Assembly: GCA_038961845.1 (NCBI GenBank)
Contig: CP152408.1
Span: forward strand, 4,960,001 to 5,024,000
Reading direction: 5' to 3'
Source of the DNA: Xylophilus sp. GW821-FHT01B05
Lineage (GTDB): Bacteria; Pseudomonadota; Gammaproteobacteria; Burkholderiales; Burkholderiaceae_C
DNA: 64,000 nucleotides
Below the pieces are notes generated by a model. The model saw only the letters and a program-made list of their open reading frames with translations, made no database searches and was not told the origin of the DNA. Positions 1-8,102 of this stretch are shown here, piece after piece. The first letter of the stretch is position 1. Every line of letters starts with the position of its first letter. Both the position numbers and the translations under genes were made by a program.

Positions 1-1
1 C

Positions 2-364
2 AACCCGGAGTACGTGCAGCGCGCCTTGCAGGCCGGCGCCCGCGGCTATGTGCTCAAGGATGCGCCCGCCAGCGAGATCAGCACGGCCATCGCCACCGTG
101 GCCGGCGGCGGTGTCTTCCTGAGCGCGGCACTCTCCAAGCGCCTGCTGCGCAACCAGTCCCCACGCCCCCTGCTCTCTCTGCGCGAGAGCGAGATCCTCT
201 CCGCCCTGGGCTGGGGCCAATCCAGCAAGCACATCGCCCGCACCCTGGGCCTGAGCGTGCGCACGGTAGACGCGCACCGCCAAAGCATCCGCCGCAAGCT
301 CGACCTGGAAGGCCAGGCCGAGCTGATCCGCTACGCGGTAGAGCACGCAGGCCGCAAGCGCTAG
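2..364 (+). CDS. LuxR/NarL-type response regulator, C-terminal part (5' end outside window)
   Basis: The reading frame is open from the left edge, so this is the C-terminal part of a two-component response regulator. The first ~30 residues match the end of a receiver domain (GYVLKDAP is the usual K-containing beta5/alpha5 segment). From about residue 55 a LuxR-type helix-turn-helix follows (LSLRESEIL ... SKHIARTLGLSVRTVDAHRQ ... IRRKL). It would bind DNA after phosphorylation by a partner histidine kinase that is not in the window. The target is unknown. The DUF3311/symporter pair starts about 160 bp downstream on the same strand and could be a target, but that is only inferred from position. 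Confidence 0.9.
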   Translation, partial: NPEYVQRALQAGARGYVLKDAPASEISTAIATVAGGGVFLSAALSKRLLRNQSPRPLLSLRESEILSALGWGQSSKHIARTLGLSVRTVDAHRQSIRRKLDLEGQAELIRYAVEHAGRKR

Positions 365-527
365 CGCCGCGTCAGGCGCGATGTGGCGCCAAGGGTTATC
401 ACTTAGTCAATGCCACGGATGCCGGCACGGCGGCGACTCCGGATACTCCCGCCACCCGGCCCGCATGCCTCATGCCGGCGCCGCCCTTGCCTGCGTTCGC
501 GCGATCAACATCCCAAGGTGGACCACC

Positions 528-707
528 ATGCGGTTCTTGCTTTTACTGCCCTTCATCGGCTTGCTATGGGTGCCCTTCTATAACAAGGAGCTGCCGCAGC
601 TGTTCGGCTTCCCCTTCTTCTACTGGTACCAGTTCGCCTGGGTGCCGCTCACGGCGCTGATCATCTGGATCGTCTACCGCGACGGCCTGAAGAAGGGGGT
701 GGAATGA
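528..707 (+). CDS. DUF3311 small membrane protein, symporter partner
   Basis: A 59-residue protein with two hydrophobic segments (about 2-16 and 30-49) ending in a charged tail, typical of DUF3311. The ATG at 528 is chosen because the family begins directly with the first membrane helix; a longer in-frame extension upstream has no family resemblance. Its stop overlaps the start of the symporter by 4 bp (ATGA), implying translational coupling. DUF3311 genes commonly pair with sodium:solute symporters of the MctP/PanF kind, so an accessory role in that transporter is likely, although its mechanism is not known. Confidence 0.85.
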   Translation: MRFLLLLPFIGLLWVPFYNKELPQLFGFPFFYWYQFAWVPLTALIIWIVYRDGLKKGVE

Positions 708-2221
708 TGGAAGGCCAGATCAACTGGACGGCGCTCGGCGTCTTCATCTTCTTCTTCCTGCTGGTGACCGTGCTTGGCTTCTGGGCCTCGCGCTGGCAAA
801 GCGGTAGTGCCAACAAGGGCGCCCACCTGGACGAATGGGGCCTGGGCGGCCGCAACTTCGGCACCTGGATCACCTGGTTCCTGGTGGGCGGCGACTTCTA
901 CACCGCCTACACCATCATCGCCGTGCCGGCCCTGGTCTATGCGGTAGGTGCCTACGGCTTCTTTGCCCTGCCCTACACCATCCTGGTCTACCCGATCGTC
1001 TTCGTCGTCATGCCCAAGCTGTGGCGCGCGGCACACCGTGCCGGCCACGTCACCGCAGCCGACGTGGTGTACGGGCGCTACGCCTCGCGCCCGCTGGAGC
1101 TGGCCATTGCGCTGACCGGCGTCGTTGCCACCATGCCCTACATCGCGCTGCAGCTGATCGGAATGGAGGTGGTCATCAAGGCGCTGGGCGTGACGGGCGA
1201 GCTGCCGCTGGCCGCCGCCTTCATCATCCTCGCGCTCTACACCTACTCCGCAGGCCTGCGCGCACCCGCACTGATCGCCTTCGTGAAGGACCTGATGATC
1301 TACATCGTGGTGCTGGTCGCGGTGGTGCTGGTGCCGATGAAGCTTGGCGGCTATTCAGCGGTGTTCTCCGCCGCCAGCGATGCCTTTGCCCAAAAGGGTG
1401 GCGCCACGGGCATCACGCTCAAGCCGCAGCAGATCCTGCCCTTTGCCACGCTGGCGCTGGGCTCGGCCATGGCCGCCTTCATGTACCCGCACACGCTGAC
1501 CGGCATCTTTGCTGCCAAGAGCGCCGACACGATCCGCAAGAACGCCGTGTTCCTGCCCGCCTACACCGTGCTGCTCGGCCTGATCGCGCTGCTCGGCTTC
1601 ATGGCCCATGCCGCCCATATCAACGTCAAGAGCAACAACGACGTGGTGCCGGCGCTGTTCAACGCGCTGTTCCCCAGCTGGTTCAGCGGCTTTGCGTTCT
1701 CTGCCATCGCCATCGGTGCGCTGGTGCCGGCCGCGGTGATGTCCATTGGCGCGGCCAACCTGTTCACCCGCAACTTCTGGAAGCCCTATGTCAACCCCGG
1801 CGTCACGCCTGCCGGCGAGGCCAAGGTGGCCAAACTGGTGTCGCTGGCGGTCAAGCTGGGTGCGCTGGTGTGCATCATCTTCATGCCAACGCAGTTCGCA
1901 CTCGACCTGCAGTTGCTGGGCGGGCTGTGGATTCTGCAGACCTTCCCGGCCGTGGTGTTCGGGCTGTTCTCGCGCTGGTTCCGGGCCGTGGCCCTGCTGG
2001 CGGGCTGGGCGGTAGGCATCGGCGTCGGCAGCTGGATCGCCTTTGCCGACGGCATCAAGCCGGTGCACACGCTGGTAGTCGGCGGCAGCAGCTACACGCT
2101 CTACACCGGCCTGCTGGCGCTGGCGCTCAACATCGCCGTGGCGGTGGTGGTCCAGCTGGCCCTGGGCCGGCGCGGCGACACCTACCAGGAGCCAAGCGAG
2201 CCCGCCCTGAAGCGCAGCTAA
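704..2221 (+). CDS. Sodium:solute symporter family permease (MctP-like)
   Basis: A 505-residue polytopic inner-membrane protein of the SSS family, with about 13 hydrophobic segments and the usual length. The segment GGRNFGTWITW near residue 49 and the following gating region resemble the clade containing rhizobial monocarboxylate permease MctP, so short organic acids such as pyruvate, lactate or propionate are plausible substrates. That is inferred from family only. It is coupled to the DUF3311 gene by a 4-bp overlap and followed by a good intrinsic terminator, so the two genes form a complete transcription unit. Confidence 0.85.
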   Translation: MMEGQINWTALGVFIFFFLLVTVLGFWASRWQSGSANKGAHLDEWGLGGRNFGTWITWFLVGGDFYTAYTIIAVPALVYAVGAYGFFALPYTILVYPIVFVVMPKLWRAAHRAGHVTAADVVYGRYASRPLELAIALTGVVATMPYIALQLIGMEVVIKALGVTGELPLAAAFIILALYTYSAGLRAPALIAFVKDLMIYIVVLVAVVLVPMKLGGYSAVFSAASDAFAQKGGATGITLKPQQILPFATLALGSAMAAFMYPHTLTGIFAAKSADTIRKNAVFLPAYTVLLGLIALLGFMAHAAHINVKSNNDVVPALFNALFPSWFSGFAFSAIAIGALVPAAVMSIGAANLFTRNFWKPYVNPGVTPAGEAKVAKLVSLAVKLGALVCIIFMPTQFALDLQLLGGLWILQTFPAVVFGLFSRWFRAVALLAGWAVGIGVGSWIAFADGIKPVHTLVVGGSSYTLYTGLLALALNIAVAVVVQLALGRRGDTYQEPSEPALKRS

Positions 2222-2242
2222 GGCAGCACACTCCCGCATCCC

Positions 2243-2268
2243 AAGGCCTGCCACGTGCAGGCCTTTTT
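2243..2268 (+). terminator. Intrinsic terminator after the symporter gene
   Basis: A perfect 9-bp stem, AAGGCCTGC / GCAGGCCTT, with a 5-base loop is followed by more T residues. It lies 21 bp after the symporter stop codon. Confidence 0.8.
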
Positions 2269-2400
2269 GCCTTCTGCGCCGCGGCGGCCCTAAGGAAAGC
2301 ACTGATGCGCGCCGCAGCCGCCGGTCCATACGATGTACATGGCCCGCCGGGCCAGCTGCAAGCCTGCAGCTTCCGTCCCCCAGCTTCCAGCCTCTACGCC

Positions 2401-2979
2401 ATGTCTTCGCCCCCCGAATCCGGCCCGCTGCTGGATGCCGCCAGCCCGGCCCCCGATCCCACCCCAGAAACCGACGAACCCACCCGCGTGCCGCTGGCGA
2501 TAGAAGACTGGCTCACCGTCATCGTCATGGCGGTGCTGGCGCTGATCACCTTCGCCAACGTGCTGGTGCGCTACTTCACCAACAGCTCCTTTGCCTGGAC
2601 GGAAGAGTTCTCGGTATTCCTCATGATCGTGCTGGCACTCATCGGCGGCTCGGCCGCGGTGGCGCGTGACCGCCACATCCGCATCGAGTACTTCGCCGAG
2701 GGCGGCTCGATGAAGCGGCGCACGCGCCTGGCGCAGTTCGGCGCGCTGATGGTGGCCCTGCTGTTCCTGCTGATCGCCGCGCTGAGCGTGCGCGTGGTCT
2801 GGGACGACTACCGCTACGGCGAGACCTCCCCCGGCATCGGTGTGCCGCAGTGGTGGTACTCGATCTGGCTGCCCGTCATATCGCTGGGCATCGCGCTGCG
2901 GGCGTTGGGCCTGTTCATCCGGCGCCGCCGGCAAGGCCGCGTCGACGAAGGCAAACAAGGCGGCGGGGGCGCCGCATGA
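2401..2979 (+). CDS. TRAP transporter small permease (DctQ type)
   Basis: A 192-residue membrane protein with four hydrophobic segments (about residues 39-60, 75-93, 118-138 and 155-175), as expected for the four-helix Q subunit of a tripartite ATP-independent periplasmic transporter. The N-terminal ~35 residues are a Pro/Asp-rich cytoplasmic extension. The ATG at 2401 is the first sensible start after the upstream terminator. The stop overlaps the start of the large permease (ATGA), and the binding protein follows, giving the full Q-M-P set. The substrate is probably a carboxylic acid. Confidence 0.88.
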   Translation: MSSPPESGPLLDAASPAPDPTPETDEPTRVPLAIEDWLTVIVMAVLALITFANVLVRYFTNSSFAWTEEFSVFLMIVLALIGGSAAVARDRHIRIEYFAEGGSMKRRTRLAQFGALMVALLFLLIAALSVRVVWDDYRYGETSPGIGVPQWWYSIWLPVISLGIALRALGLFIRRRRQGRVDEGKQGGGGAA

Positions 2980-4277
2980 TCGCGACGCTGCTGTTTACGC
3001 TTTTCATCCTGATGATGTTGGTCGGCGTGCCGATCGGCGCAGCGCTGGGCCTGGCCGGCGCCGCGGCCATTGCGCTGGCCAACCTCGATACGCAGTGGTA
3101 TGGCCTGCTGGCTGTGCCGCAAAACTTCTATGCCGGCCTGGGCAAGTACCCGCTGCTGGCCATCCCCATGTTTGTGCTGGTGGGCTCCATCTTCGACCGC
3201 TCCGGCGTGGCGCTGCGGCTGGTGAATTTCGCCATCGCCATCGTCGGCCGCGGCTCGGGCATGCTGCCGCTGGTGGCCATCGTGGTGGCGATGTTCCTGG
3301 GCGGCATCTCGGGCTCGGGGCCGGCCAACGCGGCGGCGGTGGGCGGCGTGATGATCGCGGCCATGTCGCGCGCCGGCTACCCGGCGGCGTTCTCGGCCAG
3401 CGTGGTCGGCGCAGCAGCCGCCACCGACATCCTGATCCCGCCCTCGGTGGCCTTCATCGTCTACTCGGTGCTGGTGCCGGGCGCCTCCGTGCCGGCGCTG
3501 TTTGCCGCCGGCATGATCCCCGGCATCCTGGCCGGCATCGCGCTGATCGTGCCGGCCGTGTGGCTGGCGCGCAAACACAAGATGGGCGCGCTCGAATCCA
3601 CCCTGCCCCGCCCGGCCTTCTGGAAGAGCCTGCGCGAAGCGGTCTGGGGCCTGGCCGCACCGGTGCTGATCCTGGGCGGCATGCGCGCTGGCTGGTTCAC
3701 TCCCACCGAGGCCGCCGTGGTAGCAGTGTTCTACGGCCTGTTCGTGGGCATGTGCATACACCGCACGATCAAGGTCCGCGACCTGTTCGTGATCCTGCGC
3801 GAGTCGGGCGAGCTGTCGGCGGTAATCCTGCTGGTGGTGTCGCTGGCAGGCATCTTTGCCTATTCGCTCTCCACGCTGGGCGTGATCGACCCGATCACCC
3901 GCGCCATCGTCAACTCGGGCCTGGGCGAGTACGGCGTGCTGGCGCTCTTGATCCTGATGCTGATCACGGTCGGCATGTTCCTCGATGGTGTCTCGATCTT
4001 CCTGATCTTCGTGCCCCTGCTCTGGCCCATCGTGCAGCACTACAAGTGGGATCCGGTCTGGTTCGGCGTGATCCTCACGCTCAAGGTGGCGCTGGGCCAA
4101 TTCACCCCGCCGCTGGCGGTGAACCTGATGGTGTCCTGCCGCATCGCCAAGGTGCGTATGGAAGAAACCGTGCGCTGGGTCGGCTGGATGCTGTTCGCCA
4201 TGTTCCTGGTGATGGTCGCCGTCATTGCCTGGCCAGAGTTGGCGCTGTGGCTGCCTCGCCGCCTAGGCTATCTGTGA
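2976..4277 (+). CDS. TRAP transporter large permease (DctM type)
   Basis: A 433-residue protein with about 12 membrane segments, the usual DctM length. It forms the Na+-coupled translocation pathway with the Q subunit. Family features include the GGISGSGPANAAAVGG stretch near residue 110 and the closely packed helices around residues 305-340 ending at the DGVSIFLIFVPLLWP segment. The ATG at 2976 lies in a 4-bp overlap with dctQ. The N-terminus MIATLLFTLFILMM matches the normal family start. Confidence 0.92.
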   Translation: MIATLLFTLFILMMLVGVPIGAALGLAGAAAIALANLDTQWYGLLAVPQNFYAGLGKYPLLAIPMFVLVGSIFDRSGVALRLVNFAIAIVGRGSGMLPLVAIVVAMFLGGISGSGPANAAAVGGVMIAAMSRAGYPAAFSASVVGAAAATDILIPPSVAFIVYSVLVPGASVPALFAAGMIPGILAGIALIVPAVWLARKHKMGALESTLPRPAFWKSLREAVWGLAAPVLILGGMRAGWFTPTEAAVVAVFYGLFVGMCIHRTIKVRDLFVILRESGELSAVILLVVSLAGIFAYSLSTLGVIDPITRAIVNSGLGEYGVLALLILMLITVGMFLDGVSIFLIFVPLLWPIVQHYKWDPVWFGVILTLKVALGQFTPPLAVNLMVSCRIAKVRMEETVRWVGWMLFAMFLVMVAVIAWPELALWLPRRLGYL

Positions 4278-4308
4278 GTTATCCATGAGCCCCCGGCTTC
4301 TCACTGGC

Positions 4309-4362
4309 TTCGCTGCGTGTAGTTCGCCACCCCCGAGGGGAGGCGCGGCCCGGCGGCGGCCG
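4309..4362. repeat. Degenerate copy of the repeat seen at 8018 and 8922 (reverse orientation)
   Basis: The stretch between the large permease and the binding protein reads GGCTTCGCTGCGTGT then GTTCGCCACCCCCG, then a GC-rich run ending GGCCCGGCGGCGGCC. It resembles the reverse complement of the elements at 8018-8098 and 8922-9006 but is considerably diverged. I read it as a decayed copy. It separates the translationally coupled permease genes from the binding-protein gene. Confidence 0.4.
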
Positions 4363-4422
4363 CATGCATTTCTATTCGCTTCGTCCTGTGTCATCCCCGC
4401 TTTTCAAAGAGGAGTTAGCCCC

Positions 4423-5463
4423 ATGAAGTTCCGCCGTTCCATCCTCGGTCTGGCGCTGGCCGCGACCGGCCTCGCTCTCTCGCTCGGCGCCACGGCGCAG
4501 GTCCCGCCCAACTACCGGGCCGAGTACAAGATGTCGCTGGTGCTGGGCCCCGCATACCCCTGGGGCAAGGGCGGCGAGATCTGGGCCAACCTGGTGAAGG
4601 AGCGCACCCAGGGCCGCATCAACATCAAGCTCTATCCCGGCACATCACTGGTGCAGGGCGACCAGACGCGCGAGTTCACTGCGCTGCGCCAGGGTGTGAT
4701 CGATCTAGCCGTGGGCTCCACGCTCAACTGGTCGCCGCAGGTCAAGCAGCTCAACCTGTTCTCGCTGCCCTTCCTGATGCCGGACTTTGCCGCCATCGAC
4801 GCACTCACGCAGGGCGAGGTCGGCAAGGACATCTTTGCCGAGATCGAGAAGGCCGGTGCCGTGCCGCTGGCCTGGGGCGAGAACGGCTTTCGCGAGATCA
4901 GCAACTCCAAGCACGCGATCCAGTCGCCCAAGGACATGAAGGGCCTGAAGATCCGCGTGGTCGGCTCGCCGCTGGTGCTGGAGACCATGAGCACGCTCGG
5001 CGCCAACCCGACGCAGATGAGCTGGGCCGATGCCCAGCCCGCGCTGGCCAGTGGCGCGGTAGACGGCCAGGAGAACCCGCTGGCGGTCTACACCGCGGCC
5101 AAGCTGCAGACCGTGGGCCAGAAGCACCTCACGCTCTGGGGCTACGTCGCCGACCCGCTGATCTTCGTCGCCAACAAGGAGATCTGGAACAGCTGGACGC
5201 CAGCCGACCGCGAGATCGTCAAGCAGGCCGCCTTCGACGCCGGCCAGCAAGAGATCGCCATCGCCCGCAAGGGCCTGGTGGAGGCCGACAAGCCCTTTGT
5301 GCAGGAACTGTCCGCTCTGGGCGTGACCGTGACCCAGCTGACGCCAGAGCAGCACGCAGCCTTTGCCAAGGCCACCCGCCCGGTCTACGACAAGTGGAAA
5401 TCCGCCGTCGGCACCGAGCTGGTGACGCGCGCCGAGAAGGCGATCGCGGCACGCCAGAAGTAA
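4423..5463 (+). CDS. TRAP transporter periplasmic substrate-binding protein (DctP type)
   Basis: A 346-residue periplasmic protein with a signal peptide (KFRR, hydrophobic core, cleavage near ATA|Q at residue 25). The DctP-family body includes a GLKIRVVGSPLVLETM segment, whose Arg normally makes the carboxylate salt bridge, and the WADAQPALASGAVDGQENP motif. The start is fixed by an AGAGGAG ribosome-binding site 8 bp upstream of the ATG. It delivers substrate, probably an organic acid, to the Q/M permease encoded just upstream. A perfect hairpin follows the gene. Confidence 0.92.
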   Translation: MKFRRSILGLALAATGLALSLGATAQVPPNYRAEYKMSLVLGPAYPWGKGGEIWANLVKERTQGRINIKLYPGTSLVQGDQTREFTALRQGVIDLAVGSTLNWSPQVKQLNLFSLPFLMPDFAAIDALTQGEVGKDIFAEIEKAGAVPLAWGENGFREISNSKHAIQSPKDMKGLKIRVVGSPLVLETMSTLGANPTQMSWADAQPALASGAVDGQENPLAVYTAAKLQTVGQKHLTLWGYVADPLIFVANKEIWNSWTPADREIVKQAAFDAGQQEIAIARKGLVEADKPFVQELSALGVTVTQLTPEQHAAFAKATRPVYDKWKSAVGTELVTRAEKAIAARQK

Positions 5464-5472
5464 GCGCCGCGG

Positions 5473-5497
5473 TTCAGCCGGCACCTGGCCGGCTGAA
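5473..5497. terminator. Hairpin between convergent dctP-type and glxA-type genes
   Basis: A perfect 10-bp inverted repeat, TTCAGCCGGC / GCCGGCTGAA, with a 5-base loop sits between two convergent stop codons. No long T-run is visible on either side, so its termination efficiency is uncertain. Confidence 0.55.
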
Positions 5498-5509
5498 AGC
5501 AGGGCCGCA

Positions 5510-6475
5510 TCAAACGCGGTAGCGGCTGGGGTTGGCGCCTGCCAGCCTCTTCATCATGCGCCGCAGCGCCGTGGCGTCCTGGTAGCCCACGGCCCCGGCC
5601 ACCTGCTCGACCGTCATGCGGCTGGACTCCAGCAGCGCACGCGCGCGTCGCAGCCGCACGCTCTGCAGCAAGGCCTGGGGACTCTTGCCGGTGGCCTTCT
5701 GCACGTGGCGTGACAGCGTGCGCTCGGACATGCAGAACTCGCGTGCCAGCCCACTGACCGAAAGCGCCTGCGGCAGCGCCGCCTCGATCCGTGCCGCGAG
5801 CCGCGCCACCAGCTCGCTGCCGCTGGCCAGTACCTCCGGCACGATGAACGGCGCCTGCGCCTGGCGCGCATCCATCAGCAGCATGCGTGACACCAGGTCG
5901 CTGAGCGCGCTGCCGCAGCGCTCGCGCAGCAGGTGCAGCATCAGGTCGGTCTGTGCAAAGGCAGCACCGGCCGTGACCACCGCCCCATCGGCGCACACCA
6001 TGCGGTCGGCATCCACCGTGCAGCCGGGCGCCATCGTCTTGAGCAGCGGCGCATACCACCACGAGGTGGTGGCGCGTCGCCCCTGAAGCAGTCCGGCGGC
6101 GTTCAGCAGAAACACCGCCGAGCACGAGGCCGCGACCTGCCCGCCACCCTTCGCATGCCGCACCAGACCCGCGACCGCCGCAGCCGCCGCGTCGCTCTCA
6201 AGGCAACGGCGGATCTCGCCCGGCGTGTTGAGCCCCAGCCCCGGCACCACCCATATCGAACGGTCGCCGCGCGGTCGTGCGGGCATGCGTGTCGTGTCGA
6301 TGGTCATGCCGGCCTGCAGCGGCACCGGGCCGCCCTGCACCGAGCACAGCCGCCAGCGCGGCGGCGCCACGCCGGCCCGTGCCGCCAGCGCCTGCGCGGT
6401 GCCGAGGATGTCGAGCGTGACCGCCATGCTGGAGTTGAAGGCGCCGGGCAGCACCAGGATAGTGAAGTCGTGCAT
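5510..6475 (-). CDS. GlxA-family AraC-type transcriptional regulator
   Basis: A 321-residue regulator with an N-terminal DJ-1/PfpI-like domain (about residues 3-190; the elbow GGGQVAASCSAVFLL carries the cysteine) and a C-terminal AraC helix-turn-helix pair (about 225-320; LSVSGLAREFCMSERTLSRH, then VEQVAGAVGYQDATALRR). This is the usual GlxA architecture. The amidotransferase-like domain is generally thought to sense a ligand rather than act as an enzyme. It is divergent from the tautomerase/hydrolase pair, with a 12-bp palindrome in the shared spacer, so control of those genes is likely. Regulation of the TRAP genes is also possible. Confidence 0.9.
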   Translation of the reverse strand: MHDFTILVLPGAFNSSMAVTLDILGTAQALAARAGVAPPRWRLCSVQGGPVPLQAGMTIDTTRMPARPRGDRSIWVVPGLGLNTPGEIRRCLESDAAAAAVAGLVRHAKGGGQVAASCSAVFLLNAAGLLQGRRATTSWWYAPLLKTMAPGCTVDADRMVCADGAVVTAGAAFAQTDLMLHLLRERCGSALSDLVSRMLLMDARQAQAPFIVPEVLASGSELVARLAARIEAALPQALSVSGLAREFCMSERTLSRHVQKATGKSPQALLQSVRLRRARALLESSRMTVEQVAGAVGYQDATALRRMMKRLAGANPSRYRV

Positions 6476-6507
6476 TCTTGGTAGCTGTCTGATTAAGCCT
6501 CTAAACA

Positions 6508-6519
6508 GTCAAATTTGAC
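6508..6519. promoter_or_regulatory. Palindromic candidate operator between glxA-type regulator and tautomerase gene
   Basis: GTCAAATTTGAC is a perfect 12-bp palindrome in the 81-bp spacer between two divergent start codons. It is locally AT-rich in a GC-rich genome. Its position suits an operator for the adjacent regulator, but nothing else proves this. Confidence 0.4.
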
Positions 6520-6556
6520 ACTGCCATTCTGGTGGCACGAAGGGCCCAATACAAGC

Positions 6557-7039
6557 ATGCCCAACATCCTTGTGAAGATTCCCCACGGCGCCTTTCCCGG
6601 CGAGAGCCGCGCCACGCTGGTGCGCACAATCAATGAAGCGGCTGCGGCCGTGGAGCAGATGCCGGACGAGCCCCGCGCGCGCTTCATGTGCTGGGTGCTC
6701 GTCGACGAAATCGCGACCGGCGGCTGGACCTGCGGCGGTGTCGACGCCACCGCGCAATACCTGCCCTGCATGGCGCGGGTGCTGCTGCCGGCCGGCGTGC
6801 TCGACGGCGCGTCGCGCAGCCTCTATGCCGCGCGCATGCACGCCGCCTTCGCGCAAGCCATGCCGGCCGACGACCGGCGGCGCCTCATGACATCGGTGGT
6901 GCTCGACGAAGTACCCGACGGCGCATGGGGCGTGGGCGGTGAGATCTGGACGCTGCCCGACTTCGCCCGCAGCGCGGGCTATGCCCACCTGCAGCACCTG
7001 GCGCACCCTTTCTCTTCAATAACCGGAAGACAGCCATGA
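6557..7039 (+). CDS. Tautomerase-superfamily protein with two internal modules
   Basis: A 160-residue protein. The start at 6557 is chosen because it places proline directly after the initiator methionine (MPNILVKIPHG), as needed for the N-terminal catalytic proline of 4-oxalocrotonate tautomerase relatives. The chain reads as two similar halves. The first ends VLVDEIATGGWTCGG (about residues 50-64) and the second has VVLDEVPDGAWGVGGE (about 115-130). Only the first half has a candidate catalytic proline. Its stop overlaps the next gene by 4 bp, so both products probably act in one ring-cleavage or unsaturated-acid pathway. The substrate is unknown. Confidence 0.75.
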   Translation: MPNILVKIPHGAFPGESRATLVRTINEAAAAVEQMPDEPRARFMCWVLVDEIATGGWTCGGVDATAQYLPCMARVLLPAGVLDGASRSLYAARMHAAFAQAMPADDRRRLMTSVVLDEVPDGAWGVGGEIWTLPDFARSAGYAHLQHLAHPFSSITGRQP

Positions 7040-7857
7040 CGACGACCCGCGCCCTGACCGAAGACGATCCGCTGGACGATTTCACGCCGCGCCAGATCAA
7101 CCTGGACGGCATCGAGAAGAAGGTCTACGTCGCCGGCCACGGCCCAGCGGTCATCGTGATGACCGAGATGCCCGGCATCAGCCCGCACGTGGCGCGCTTC
7201 GCACGCTGGGTGCGCGACGCCGGCTTCACCGTCTACATGCCCTCGCTGTTCGGCCGCGACGGCGCCGTACCCGGCGCGGAAGAAGGCGTGGCCGTATTCC
7301 GGCGCGCCTGCGTCAGCGCCGAGTTCCGCGCCTTCGCCGCCAACGAATCAAGCCCGGTCACGCAATGGCTGCGCGCGCTGGCACGCCTGGCACATGCCGA
7401 GTGCGGCGGCCCGGGCGTGGGCGCGATCGGCATGTGCTTCACCGGCAACTTCGCGCTCTCCATGATGCTCGAGCCCGCGCTGCTGGCACCGGTGGTGTGC
7501 CAGCCCTCGCTGCCCGTGGACAACCCCGCCGCCACGAACATGGCGCCCGAGGAGCTGGCCGCCGTCCGTGAACGGCTGGAGCGCGAGGACCTGACGGTCA
7601 TGGCCTACCGCTTCGAGGGCGACAAGCACTGCAGGGCGCAGCGCTTCGCGGCCTTCACCAAGGCTTTGGGCAAGCGCTTCGTGGCACGCGTACTCCCCGA
7701 CAGCGCAGCCAACCCCGACACGCCCCCCTTCTTCGCCCAGGTGGTGGCCAGCCCGCACAGCGTGGTCACCGCCCACCTGATCGACCAGGCCGGCCAGCCC
7801 ACCCTGGCCGCACGCGACGAAATCCTGGCCTTCTTCGCCCAGCGGCTCAGCCGCTGA
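7036..7857 (+). CDS. Dienelactone hydrolase family protein
   Basis: A 273-residue alpha/beta-hydrolase. The nucleophile elbow is GMCFTG with Cys134, the cysteine typical of dienelactone hydrolases rather than serine esterases. An Asp in the segment RFEGDKHC (about residue 196) and a His near ASPHSVVT (about 240) fit the rest of the triad. It is translationally coupled to the tautomerase by an ATGA overlap. Family members hydrolyse carboxymethylenebutenolide to maleylacetate, but the substrate here is not determined. A strong bidirectional terminator follows. Confidence 0.85.
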   Translation: MTTTRALTEDDPLDDFTPRQINLDGIEKKVYVAGHGPAVIVMTEMPGISPHVARFARWVRDAGFTVYMPSLFGRDGAVPGAEEGVAVFRRACVSAEFRAFAANESSPVTQWLRALARLAHAECGGPGVGAIGMCFTGNFALSMMLEPALLAPVVCQPSLPVDNPAATNMAPEELAAVRERLEREDLTVMAYRFEGDKHCRAQRFAAFTKALGKRFVARVLPDSAANPDTPPFFAQVVASPHSVVTAHLIDQAGQPTLAARDEILAFFAQRLSR

Positions 7858-7866
7858 GCCATGCAA

Positions 7867-7898
7867 AAAAGCCCCGCGGCGCAAGCCGCGGGGCTTTT
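7867..7898. terminator. Bidirectional intrinsic terminator
   Basis: AAAAGCCCCGCGGC / GCCGCGGGGCTTTT pairs perfectly over 14 bp with a GCAA tetraloop. It has A residues on one side and T residues on the other, so it can stop transcription from the hydrolase gene (+) and from gltL (-). Confidence 0.9.
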
Positions 7899-7915
7899 CA
7901 TATGATCGACCGATG

Positions 7916-7975
7916 CTACAAATTAAATAGCCAAAAGCCCAGGCTACACAAGGGCTAGAGGCCTATTTCACCAAA
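7916..7975 (+). repeat. Dispersed intergenic repeat, family A, copy 1 (diverged)
   Basis: This copy contains ATTAAATAGC, AGCCCAGG and GGGCTAGAGGCCTATTT, matching the better-preserved copies at 19171, 30952, 49849 and 60896. The internal hairpin is weakened by an insertion between the AGCCCAGG arm and the GGGCT arm. It lies downstream of gltL. Confidence 0.7.
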
Positions 7976-8017
7976 ATCCGCCACACCCCAAAACCCGCAC
8001 AGCCTATGCGCAGACAT

Positions 8018-8098
8018 CCGCGGAACCGGCTCTGCCGGGCCGCTGGATGTGCCCCCGGAAGGGGGAAGGCGAAGACGCGAAGCGCGTAGCCTGGGGGT
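8018..8098 (+). repeat. Intergenic repeat, family C, copy 1
   Basis: The element starts CCGCGGAACCGGCT and continues TGCCGGGCCGCTGG, a CCCCC/GGGGG hairpin, GGCGAAG and finally AGCCTGGGGGT. A second copy at 8922-9006 has the same order of blocks. It ends 4 bp before the gltL stop codon. Confidence 0.75.
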
Positions 8099-8102
8099 GA
8101 AC

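Noticed and set aside
835..2400. Long frame running through the symporter gene into the DctQ gene
   Set aside because: Only the part from 2401 has membrane-protein character and family motifs. The upstream part is out of frame with the symporter and rich in Arg/His, as expected of a shadow frame.
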